A stretch of 64,000 bases of DNA from contig NZ_RJUL01000002.1 in assembly GCF_003751625.1 (NCBI RefSeq), positions 124,001 through 188,000 of the forward strand. Direction: 5' to 3'. The DNA comes from Gallaecimonas pentaromativorans. Lineage in GTDB: Bacteria > Pseudomonadota > Gammaproteobacteria > Enterobacterales > Gallaecimonadaceae. A program made the position numbers and the translations under genes. The notes beneath the pieces are model-generated. The model saw only the letters and a program-made list of their open reading frames with translations, was not told the DNA's origin and searched no databases. Shown piece after piece: positions 8,711 to 15,625 of the stretch (positions within the stretch are counted from its first letter, which is position 1; each line of letters opens with the position of its first letter).

Positions 8711-9708
8711 CCGCTGGGCCGGCCCAGATTGAAGAGTGCGTGGCACCGGGGCCAGAGGCGATACTGGCCGCCATCGCCGGCCGCGACCAGCCCCTGGTGT
8801 TTCGCGCCGGCGCCCGCCATTGGCCGCTCACTCAACAGGGCCTGGACTCCGACCAGGCCGCCCTCACTTATCTGAGTGGCTTTGCCGCCCAGCCGGTCGC
8901 AGTGTGCGAGCTGCCCCCCGAGGCCAAAGGCCGGGTCTTTTTCAACGACCAGATGGACGGTTTTAACTTCCGGGGTTACCGCCAGCACTTTGCCGAGCTG
9001 GCCGAGCGCCTGGCTGGCGGCGACCTGGCGGCGGGTCTTTATATGGGCTCGACCGAGACCACACAGTTTTTCCCCGGCTTTGCCGAGCAGCACGGCCAGG
9101 ATTTTGCCGCCCTGGGGGCGCTGACCAGCCTTTGGGTGGGCAACGCCTCGCGTATTGCCGCCCATTTCGATTTCCCCCATAACCTGGCCTGCAACCTGGT
9201 GGGGCAGCGCACCTTTACCCTGTTCCCGCCCCAAGAAGTGGGCAATCTCTACGTCGGCCCCCTAGGCTTGGCGCCGGGCGGCCAGGACATCAGCCTGGTC
9301 AACTTCGACGAGCCCGACTTTGACCGCTTTCCCAAGGCCGCCGAGGCGTTGGCGGCGGCCCAACAGGCTACCCTCGAGCCAGGGGACATCCTCTTTATTC
9401 CCTCCCTGTGGTGGCATCAGGTGGTGGCCAAGGCGAGCCTCAACGTGCTGATGACCTTCTGGTGGCGCGACAGCCCGGCCTGGCTCGGCCGCCCCACCAA
9501 CGCCCTGCTCCACGCCGTGCTGAGCCTGCGCGATCTCCCCAAGGCCCAGCGCCAGGCCTGGAAGGCGCTGTTTGACCATTACGTATTCGACCACGACGGT
9601 GCCCCGGCGCATCTCCCCGAGCAGGCCCAGGGGCCCCTGGCCAGCCCCATGACCGAGCAGGCCGCCCGGCTGCTGCGCGCCGAGCTGATGGCCAAGTTCA
9701 AACGCTGA
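8707..9708 (+). CDS. Cupin-like (JmjC/Cupin_8, Pass1-type) protein
   Basis: A 333-residue protein with the fold signatures of the cupin-like/JmjC dioxygenase group. The metal-binding triad is apparent as H153-x-D155 (in AAHFDFPHN) and H237 (in PSLWWHQV), separated by the expected double-stranded beta-helix length; GDILFIP precedes the last His. It therefore could be a 2-oxoglutarate/Fe(II) oxygenase acting on a protein or small molecule, but the substrate is unknown. It overlaps the SapC gene by four bases and is followed 24 bases later by the halogenase gene. Conserved association with SapC and halogenase genes in TonB sugar loci is family knowledge; the oxygenase activity is inference. Confidence 0.85.
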   Translation: MTAGPAQIEECVAPGPEAILAAIAGRDQPLVFRAGARHWPLTQQGLDSDQAALTYLSGFAAQPVAVCELPPEAKGRVFFNDQMDGFNFRGYRQHFAELAERLAGGDLAAGLYMGSTETTQFFPGFAEQHGQDFAALGALTSLWVGNASRIAAHFDFPHNLACNLVGQRTFTLFPPQEVGNLYVGPLGLAPGGQDISLVNFDEPDFDRFPKAAEALAAAQQATLEPGDILFIPSLWWHQVVAKASLNVLMTFWWRDSPAWLGRPTNALLHAVLSLRDLPKAQRQAWKALFDHYVFDHDGAPAHLPEQAQGPLASPMTEQAARLLRAELMAKFKR

Positions 9709-9732
9709 TAACAACCAGATAAGAGGCTGACA

Positions 9733-11217
9733 ATGGACAACAAGATAACCAAAGTGGTGATAGCCGGGGGCGGTACCGCCGGCTGGATGGCGGCGGCGGC
9801 CTTTGGCAAACTGATGGGCAAACGCCTGGATATCACCTTGGTGGAGTCAGACGACATCGGCACTGTTGGTGTCGGCGAGGCCACCATCCCTACCCTGCAA
9901 CTTTTCCACCGACTGCTGGGCATCAAGGAGCCGGAGCTGATGGCGGCTACCAACGCCACCTTCAAGCTCGGTATCCAGTTTGAAAACTGGTACCAACAAG
10001 GCCAGAACTACCTGCATTCCTTCGGCTTTTTGGGCCAAGGCTGCTGGGCCTGCGGCTTTCACCATTTTTGGAAAAAAGGCCAAGAGCTGGCGCTGGTGAG
10101 CGAGATTGGCGACTACTGCGCCGAGCACCTGGCCGCCCGCCAGGGCCGCTTTGCGGTACTGCCGGGGCAAGACGCCAATCATGCCTACCATTTTGACGCC
10201 GCTCTCTATGCCCGCTTTTTGCGCCAATTGGCCGAAAACCATGGCGTGAAACGGCTAGAAGGGAAAATTGCCAAGGTTCGCCAATGCCCACAAAGCGGCA
10301 ACCTTCAGGCCCTGCAACTTGAAAGTGGCGAGCAGGTTGCAGGGGACTTCTTTCTCGATTGCACCGGCTTTCGGGCGCTGCTTATCGAGCAGACCCTCCA
10401 TGCCGGCTTTGACGATTGGACCCATTACCTGCCCTGTGACAGCGCCATTGCGGTGCAGACCGAGAACATCGGCGCGCCGCTGCCTTACACTCGCGCCATT
10501 GCCCACCACAGCGGCTGGCAATGGCGCATCCCGCTGCAAAGTCGCACCGGCAATGGCCTGGTCTTTTGCAGCAGTTACATGACCGACGACGACGCCATCA
10601 AGCTGCTGCTGGAGAACATCAAAGGCGCACCTATCAACGCGCCGCGGGTTATCAAATTCCGCACCGGCAGCCGCCGCGCCCACTGGAAGAAAAACTGCGT
10701 GGCGTTGGGCCTTGCCAGCGGCTTTTTGGAACCGTTGGAGTCCACCAGCATCCACCTTATCCAACGCTCCATTATCCGCTTGTTGCAGATGTTCCCAAGC
10801 CAGGGCCTGATAGAGGCAGACATGCTTGAGTTCAACCGCCAGACCATGGAGGAGATGACCAACATCCGCGATTTTCTGGTGCTGCACTACCGGGCCACGG
10901 CCCGCACCGACAGCCCCTTTTGGCGCCACTGCGCGGCCATGGACATCCCCGATAGCCTGGCCCGGCGCATCAGCCTCTTTCGCGAGTCCGGCGCCGTCTA
11001 CAAGTACAGCCAGGATCTGTTCGGCGAAAGCTCCTGGGTACAGGTGATGATGGGCCAGGGCATAGTACCTGCGCGCTACCACCCCATAGTGGACATGCTC
11101 GACATCAAGGAACTGGGGGACATGCTGGACAAGCTGCGCGCCAAGGCCCGCCATGAGGCAGGGCGCTTCCCGCCTCACCAGGACTTTATCAACCACTACT
11201 GCAAAGCCGCGCCTTGA
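9733..11217 (+). CDS. Flavin-dependent tryptophan-halogenase family protein
   Basis: A 494-residue FAD enzyme of the PrnA/RebH family. The dinucleotide-binding GGGTAGWMA begins at residue 12 and GVGEATIPTLQ at 46-56. The residues typical of active halogenases are kept: Lys78 in TFKLGIQFENW (matching PrnA Lys79), the WQWRIP motif at 262-267, and Glu336 in FLEPLEST (matching PrnA Glu346). On sequence it could oxidise halide to hypohalous acid and deliver it through the lysine. Yet it sits in a carbohydrate uptake operon, where family members have no established substrate. It is the last gene of the receptor/SapC/cupin/halogenase set. A flavin reductase partner is not encoded nearby. Confidence 0.9.
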   Translation: MDNKITKVVIAGGGTAGWMAAAAFGKLMGKRLDITLVESDDIGTVGVGEATIPTLQLFHRLLGIKEPELMAATNATFKLGIQFENWYQQGQNYLHSFGFLGQGCWACGFHHFWKKGQELALVSEIGDYCAEHLAARQGRFAVLPGQDANHAYHFDAALYARFLRQLAENHGVKRLEGKIAKVRQCPQSGNLQALQLESGEQVAGDFFLDCTGFRALLIEQTLHAGFDDWTHYLPCDSAIAVQTENIGAPLPYTRAIAHHSGWQWRIPLQSRTGNGLVFCSSYMTDDDAIKLLLENIKGAPINAPRVIKFRTGSRRAHWKKNCVALGLASGFLEPLESTSIHLIQRSIIRLLQMFPSQGLIEADMLEFNRQTMEEMTNIRDFLVLHYRATARTDSPFWRHCAAMDIPDSLARRISLFRESGAVYKYSQDLFGESSWVQVMMGQGIVPARYHPIVDMLDIKELGDMLDKLRAKARHEAGRFPPHQDFINHYCKAAP

Positions 11218-11218
11218 A

Positions 11219-11243
11219 AGGCAGCGCCGCCGCCGGCGCTGCC
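11219..11243 (+). terminator. GC-rich hairpin after the halogenase gene
   Basis: A ten-base-pair stem GGCAGCGCCG / CGGCGCTGCC immediately follows the halogenase stop codon. There is no T-tract, so it is a possible terminator or 3'-end stabiliser rather than a classic intrinsic terminator. Confidence 0.4.
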
Positions 11244-11353
11244 ATCAGCTTGCCGCCTCGGCGCTTTAGGGAAAATTCCTTTGTTTTTCTAACTGTTGCA
11301 GTACCTCTGCCCATGGCCCAAGATAGGCCGGTAGCCCTGCCGGAGGTTGGCAC

Positions 11354-11998
11354 ATGGAAGAGACAATCACATCGACGCGGCCTGTTGCCAGCGCCAAGCC
11401 CACCTTGGTGTTCGCCCTGGCCTTTACCAGCGGCTTTTCCATCATGGCGGTGGAACTGCTGGGGGGACGTATCCTTGCCCCCTACTTTGGCTCCAGCATC
11501 TATGTGTGGGGGTCGATTATCACCGTCTTTATGGTGGCGCTCTCCCTTGGTTACCTGATTGGCGGCAGGCTGTCGCTGCACCGGCCAAGCTTTGGCCGCT
11601 ACAGCCTTTTCTATGCCCTCTCGGCCCTGGCACTGCTGCCCATCGTACTGTTTGGCGAGGCCATCATGGCGGCGGTGTTCCTCAAGGTCACCGATCCGCG
11701 CTACGGCTCGCTGTTGGCAGCAACGGCGCTTTTTTTACTGCCCACCATCCTGTTAGGCATGATTGCCCCCTACTCGGTGCGCCTCTTGGTGCAGCACCAG
11801 CAGCACAGCGGCCAAGTGGCAGGCTTTTTGTATTTTATCTCCACCCTCGGCAGCGCCCTTGGCACCTTGGCCACCTCCTTTTACCTGGTGTTGTGGTTTG
11901 AGGTAGACACCATCATGCTGACCCTGGTGGCCATGTTGCTGCTGGGGGCCCTTGCCGCCTTTGCCGGGCACCTGCGTTTTAAGAGAGTGTTGTCATGA
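11354..11998 (+). CDS. Membrane half of a fused MFS/spermidine-synthase-type protein
   Basis: A 214-residue, almost wholly hydrophobic protein with six or seven predicted helices. The start resembles the N-terminal part of 'fused MFS/spermidine synthase' proteins: FALAFTSGFSIMAVELLGGRILAPYFGSSIYVWGSII, a family hallmark, then LSLGYLIGGR and GMIAPYSVRLL. In many bacteria this membrane part is joined to a spermidine-synthase-like domain in one chain. Here it ends and the catalytic-like part starts in an ATGA overlap at 11995-11998, so the two are separate but coupled genes. Function is unknown; an aminopropyl- or methyl-transfer role at the membrane is only suggested by the partner. Confidence 0.85.
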   Translation: MEETITSTRPVASAKPTLVFALAFTSGFSIMAVELLGGRILAPYFGSSIYVWGSIITVFMVALSLGYLIGGRLSLHRPSFGRYSLFYALSALALLPIVLFGEAIMAAVFLKVTDPRYGSLLAATALFLLPTILLGMIAPYSVRLLVQHQQHSGQVAGFLYFISTLGSALGTLATSFYLVLWFEVDTIMLTLVAMLLLGALAAFAGHLRFKRVLS

Positions 11999-12873
11999 AA
12001 CTGCTGCCCTTGCTGCTGTCCGCCTTTGCCGCCAGCACCTCTGCCAAAACAGTGCATCAGGAACGTTCCTTGTACCAAAACATCTCGGTGGTAGAGCAAA
12101 ACGGCCGCCGCTGCCTGGTGTTTGCGGCGGTGCGCGGTGACCAAAACCAAACCTGCCAGTATCTGGACCACAGCCAGAAACTGGTGTTTCCCTATGTGCG
12201 CATGGTGCTGGCCGGGTTACTGGTTAACCCAGAGCCTCAAAAAATCTTGATGGTGGGCCTTGGCGGCGGCTCGGTGCCGACGGTGCTGCGCCGGCTCTAC
12301 CCCGATGCCAGCATCGATATCGTCGAGATAGACCCGGCGGTTGAGAAAGTGGCCAAAACCTATTTCGGTTTTGAAGAAGACCCAAAAATGCAGGTCAAGG
12401 TGAGCGATGCCCGGGTCTTTATCAAAAGGGCGCAGCTGCAAAAGGCCCAATATGACTTGGTGATCCTCGACGCCTTTAACGGCGATTACATCCCCGAGCA
12501 CCTGATGACCCAGGAGTTTTTACAAGAAACCCGCACCCTTTTGGGCAAGAGCGGCGTGCTGGTGGCCAACACCTTTTCAACCAGCAAGCTCTACGACCAT
12601 GAATCGGCCACCTACCGCCAGGTATTCGGGCCCTTTTTTAACTTCAAGATGGAAAACACCCAAAACCGGGTGGTGATCGCCACTGCTGCCCCTTTGCCCA
12701 GTGAAGCCACCTTGCAGCAGCGGGCGGCGGCCCTGGCCGAGCGCCTGGCCCCTTTTGGGGTGGCTATCGAGGAATACCCGCCAGCCCTTAGCACCGCCAC
12801 CGACTGGGATACCGGCGCCCGTATCCTCACCGATCAGTACTCGCCGGCCAATTTGTTGCAGCGCCAGGAATAG
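11995..12873 (+). CDS. Spermidine synthase-like (Rossmann methyltransferase-fold) protein
   Basis: A 292-residue protein with the spermidine synthase fold. The nucleotide-binding loop VGLGGGSVP is at residues 87-95, the acidic IVEIDPAV at 109-116, and the active-site-like ILDAFNGDYIPEHL at 157-170. The canonical spermidine synthase DAF/DPIGPA region is altered, so polyamine synthesis is not certain; members of this divergent group are annotated as fused or orphan spermidine synthases. The N-terminus has a short hydrophobic stretch (LLPLLLSAFAASTSA) that could act as a signal peptide, placing the enzyme domain in the periplasm. It overlaps the membrane-half gene by four bases, implying a two-subunit complex. 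Confidence 0.83.
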   Translation: MKLLPLLLSAFAASTSAKTVHQERSLYQNISVVEQNGRRCLVFAAVRGDQNQTCQYLDHSQKLVFPYVRMVLAGLLVNPEPQKILMVGLGGGSVPTVLRRLYPDASIDIVEIDPAVEKVAKTYFGFEEDPKMQVKVSDARVFIKRAQLQKAQYDLVILDAFNGDYIPEHLMTQEFLQETRTLLGKSGVLVANTFSTSKLYDHESATYRQVFGPFFNFKMENTQNRVVIATAAPLPSEATLQQRAAALAERLAPFGVAIEEYPPALSTATDWDTGARILTDQYSPANLLQRQE

Positions 12874-12996
12874 TATTGTGCCGGGTGAATTGGGTTTTGC
12901 TGATATTTGGTCGCCTATTTGCTTGGCAGGGCACGGTATACTGCAACTAACACCACCGCGCGCAAGCCGGCGTCACCATCCAAGGGCACTTTTACC

Positions 12997-13926
12997 ATGA
13001 AAAATGGCAGCAAACAGTCGCAAGGGCTTCTTCTTTTCAATCTCAACGAGCGTCAGACCTTTGCCCTGGGCACCCTCAAGGTGCGGGAGATTGTGCCCTA
13101 CCAGCCGCTGACCATCATTCCCAAGTCCCACCCCACGGTGCTGGGCTCGGCCCCTATTCGCGGCAACCCCATTCCGGTTATCGACATGGCCGGCGCCGTG
13201 GGTTACCGGCCCATCCAGCCGGATGAGCAGCAGCGCTGCTTTATCATCGTTACCGATTGCCAGCGCCAAACCGTGGGCTTTATGGTGCGCAAGGTCGATA
13301 GGATCATGGAGAGCAACTGGAAGGAAATTTCCCCGGCGCCCAAGTCAGCCGGCAAGAATATTTTCGTCTCGGGGGTGACCCATTTTGAAGGCAAGATGGT
13401 GCAGCTATTGGATATTGAGATGCTGCTGTCGCACATTTTCCCGCCGCCGGCCGACCATCTCTACGCCCAGATAAGCGCGGCCGAGCAGGCCCAGCTTCGT
13501 AGCCACCGCATCCTGGTGGTGGACGACTCGGCCGTGGCCCGCAAGCAGCTGAGCGATGCCCTTCGCCACGTGGATGTGCCCTTCGAGTTTTGTGGTGACG
13601 GCGCCCATGCCTTGCAGCTGATGCGCGAGGCGGCGGCGGCTGGCAACCCCTTTGAGATCCTGGTGAGCGACATCGAAATGCCGGGCCTTGATGGCTACGA
13701 GCTGACCTTCGAGGTCAGGGACGATAGCAAACTCAAGGGCTGCTACATCATCCTGCACACCTCGCTTTCCAGCGACATCAGTGTCGACAAAGCCCACCAG
13801 GTGGGCGCCAACGAGGCACTGACCAAGTTTGAAGCCGCCGGGCTTATTCATGGCATGCTGCGCGGCGCCCAGCACGTAGAAGACGGCGATGTCACCCCCG
13901 GCGTTGCCAGCAAGCTGGTGACCTAA
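12997..13926 (+). CDS. cheV: Chemotaxis protein CheV (CheW domain plus receiver)
   Basis: A coupling protein linking chemoreceptors with CheA. The N-terminal CheW-like domain spans about residues 10-150 (LLLFNLNERQTFALGTLKVRE, GNPIPVIDMAGAVGY). A CheY-like receiver follows from ~170, with acidic pocket DD at 176-177, phosphoacceptor Asp225 in LVSDIEMPG and a Thr/Ser switch in LHTSLS. The start at ATG 12997 (MKNGSKQ) is preferred to an upstream in-frame start because it begins the CheW domain and follows AAGGGC; length is 309 residues, usual for CheV. A TATACT -10-like element lies about 60 bases upstream. It is a stand-alone gene; two Aer-type receptors lie 14 kb and 18 kb away. Confidence 0.94.
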   Translation: MKNGSKQSQGLLLFNLNERQTFALGTLKVREIVPYQPLTIIPKSHPTVLGSAPIRGNPIPVIDMAGAVGYRPIQPDEQQRCFIIVTDCQRQTVGFMVRKVDRIMESNWKEISPAPKSAGKNIFVSGVTHFEGKMVQLLDIEMLLSHIFPPPADHLYAQISAAEQAQLRSHRILVVDDSAVARKQLSDALRHVDVPFEFCGDGAHALQLMREAAAAGNPFEILVSDIEMPGLDGYELTFEVRDDSKLKGCYIILHTSLSSDISVDKAHQVGANEALTKFEAAGLIHGMLRGAQHVEDGDVTPGVASKLVT

Positions 13927-13932
13927 TCCCCG

Positions 13933-14580
13933 TTACCGCTCCTTGAGGTATGCCAAGTGCCTGGCCTCGGTATCGCGCCCCGGCGCAAGCCGGGCTGAGG
14001 CCAGGGTTTGGCACATGGCTTGTACCTGCTCTGGCCCATAACGATGCTCGCTAAAACGGCGGATATACATCAGCGCCGCCGCCCCATGGCAAACATTGTC
14101 TGGCAGCGCGGTTTTAAAGGTTGCCTCGCCGACAAAAGCCACCAGTGAAATTGCCTCCCCCTTGGCCAGCCCCAACAAGGCTTCAACCGCCAGGCAGTGC
14201 TTGTAGTTTTGATAGAGCGGGTTTTGAAAGCGGGTCTTGGTGCGATACAGCGACTGGGTCCAGTAACGCTGCTTTTCGCCGCCGAAGATCCAGCCCTGGT
14301 AATTTTTGGTCTCGATGACAAAGACCCCAAAGGGTGAAACAAGCAGGTGATCTATCTGGGTGGTGCCGTCGCCAAAGCGCAGGGTTACGTCATGAAATTG
14401 CCGGTATGGCTGGCCAAGCTTTTGTAGCCGCGAAGCAAGCCGCGCCTCACCGCGCCGGCCCTTGGCCGAGGGCGAGTTGTATTGGCGTTTGATAAAGGCC
14501 AGCGCAAACAGCAGCAGCCAAAGCCACCAAAAAGACAACACGCCTGAAAGTAGCGGCGCCAGCAAGGTCGTCACATCCAT
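13933..14580 (-). CDS. NERD-domain protein with N-terminal membrane anchor
   Basis: A 215-residue protein: one N-terminal transmembrane helix (about residues 10-30, SFWWLWLLLFALAFI), then a nuclease-related domain (NERD). The family pattern is visible as KGRRGEARLASRL, TQIDHLLVSPFGVFVIETKNYQGWIFG and YWTQ, including the D-x(n)-E-x-K-like catalytic layout (IDHL...IETKN). NERD proteins are thought to act on nucleic acids, but this small anchored type has no firm function. It converges with cheV, leaving six bases between stops. A small gene on the same strand lies just upstream. Confidence 0.85.
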   Translation of the reverse strand: MDVTTLLAPLLSGVLSFWWLWLLLFALAFIKRQYNSPSAKGRRGEARLASRLQKLGQPYRQFHDVTLRFGDGTTQIDHLLVSPFGVFVIETKNYQGWIFGGEKQRYWTQSLYRTKTRFQNPLYQNYKHCLAVEALLGLAKGEAISLVAFVGEATFKTALPDNVCHGAAALMYIRRFSEHRYGPEQVQAMCQTLASARLAPGRDTEARHLAYLKER

Positions 14581-14601
14581 GTTTGGGTACCTTAAAAAGC
14601 C

Positions 14602-14802
14602 CTAGTTTCGAAAAGCGCCGCAGCCGGGCAGACGGCGTTTGGGGACCAAGGCGCCCAGCAGCTCGGTTAGCTGCGGCGTCGGCCCCGGGTACGGCGGGTT
14701 GATAGGGGTTTGCAGCCAACTGGCAAATCGGGGGCTGCATTGCTGGAGGTTGACTATCGCTTCCCTGAACTCCGGATACTGCGAGACTAACTGCATAACG
14801 GC
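14602..14802 (-). CDS. Small hypothetical protein (~66 aa)
   Basis: A short reverse-strand frame beginning MAVMQLVSQYPEFREAIVNL. A good ribosome site (GAGAAGG) lies immediately upstream of ATG 14802; the in-frame ATG at 14793 (MQLVSQYPEF) has the better spacing and may be the true start. The N-terminal half looks like an amphipathic helical segment; the rest is Pro-rich (TPINPPYPGPTPQL) and ends in a Cys-containing tail. I do not recognise the family. It lies upstream of the NERD gene on the same strand and might be cotranscribed. Coding status is moderate: the start signal is good but no homologue is recalled. Confidence 0.4.
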   Translation of the reverse strand, partial: AVMQLVSQYPEFREAIVNLQQCSPRFASWLQTPINPPYPGPTPQLTELLGALVPKRRLPGCGAFRN

Positions 14803-14864
14803 CATCCTTCTCTGGTTATGCATACACTGTAGCCCGTAAACGGGCCCTTGGGGCCCGCTGCCTG

Positions 14865-15008
14865 TCAGCTACGGTGCGCCATTTTATAGTGCTTGTCATT
14901 GCGCTTTAGGCGCCGCACCGGGCGGTCGTGGTACAGGCTAAAGAGCAGCGCAAAAGGCTCGTCGGGGCGCCACTGGCGAGGTGGCTGGCTGCGAAAGGAA
15001 CGTGACAT
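14865..15008 (-). CDS. Very small basic protein (47 aa)
   Basis: Too short for most ORF cut-offs. On the reverse strand ATG 15008 (or ATG 15011 just before it) follows AAGGGATCA and opens a 47-codon frame to TGA at 14865. The product is MSRSFRSQPPRQWRPDEPFA followed by a second half rich in Arg, Lys and His. It has no membrane segment; the high positive charge suggests nucleic-acid or ribosome binding, which is inference. It is the first of three small reverse-strand genes ahead of the NERD gene. I do not recognise a family. Confidence 0.45.
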   Translation of the reverse strand: MSRSFRSQPPRQWRPDEPFALLFSLYHDRPVRRLKRNDKHYKMAHRS

Positions 15009-15089
15009 CATTGATCCCTTATCCGTCTGACTTCCCGCCCAGAGTACAAATATCGGCCAGGCCGGTCTTTGACCCAGGTCATACCCGGC

Positions 15090-15225
15090 AAAAAAAAGCC
15101 CGGCTTAGCCGGGCAACTGTTTTGAACGAGTCCATTTAAAACAGAGAATCAACATGTCGAACGGCCAAGGCCGCGCAGTAAAGAGATGGTTGCAGAGGTA
15201 CCCTTTACTGGGGGGAGACTCTACA
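15090..15225 (-). ncRNA. Candidate small RNA with four hairpins and a terminator
   Basis: The reverse strand holds a compact run of stems with no reading frame. Going 5'-3' on that strand, AGTAAAG/CTTTACT pairs 15203-15209 with 15178-15184, CGGCC/GGCCG is at 15162-15173 (two-base loop), CTGTTTT/AAAACAG pairs 15138-15144 with 15117-15123, and a perfect GCCCGGC/GCCGGGC hairpin (15098-15114) is followed by a run of T (15091-15097). This last is a textbook intrinsic terminator facing the reverse strand, yet no reverse-strand gene ends before it. The 5' end and promoter are not certain. I cannot match it to a known RNA family. Confidence 0.45.
15091..15114 (-). terminator. Intrinsic terminator of the candidate small RNA
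   Basis: 7-bp stem GCCCGGC / GCCGGGC, three-base loop, followed on the reverse strand by at least seven T residues. The forward strand shows no T-run, so it acts on reverse-strand transcription. Confidence 0.8.
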
Positions 15226-15511
15226 CAACAGCGCGGCAAGGTTTTTTGATGCAGGTCATGTCCGCTCGTGCTTTGTTCTCAGCGCTAATGGGCGCAGTTG
15301 GGAGCACGACGCCCTTCTATTAACAATCACCCCGAAAAGTTGTTAAGCCATGGATAAATCAAGCCAGGGCGCAAAATCACTTCGTTTATTCCTTTCTATA
15401 AAAACCTCGCCTGTCAGCCGGCAGGCAGCCATGCCCTCCCCCTGGCGCCAAAGCCGCTTAAAAGCTGGCCTTACAAGGGTCAAACGGCTCTCTATCCGGG
15501 TTCAGCGGAGA

Positions 15512-15541
15512 TTGTTGCGCCGCTACCGGCCTTGCTATGGT
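15512..15541 (+). promoter_or_regulatory. Promoter of the first M3 peptidase gene
   Basis: TTGTTG (15512-15517), an 18-base spacer and TATGGT (15536-15541), with the extended sequence CTTGCTATGGT. The same -10 block with the same 18-base spacer precedes the paralogous M3 gene (18970-18999), so conservation between duplicates supports it. The 5' leader is about 80 bases. Confidence 0.55.
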
Positions 15542-15625
15542 TACAGGCTGACTTGAGACCGGTTTTTGAAAACAATTCAAAAACAAACCGGCAACCCACA
15601 CCTCATAGGAGAGGGAGACACTTTT

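Noticed and set aside
15350-15556. A 68-codon forward frame ahead of the first M3 gene
   Set aside because: No ribosome site, odd basic composition, and it overlaps the probable M3 promoter.
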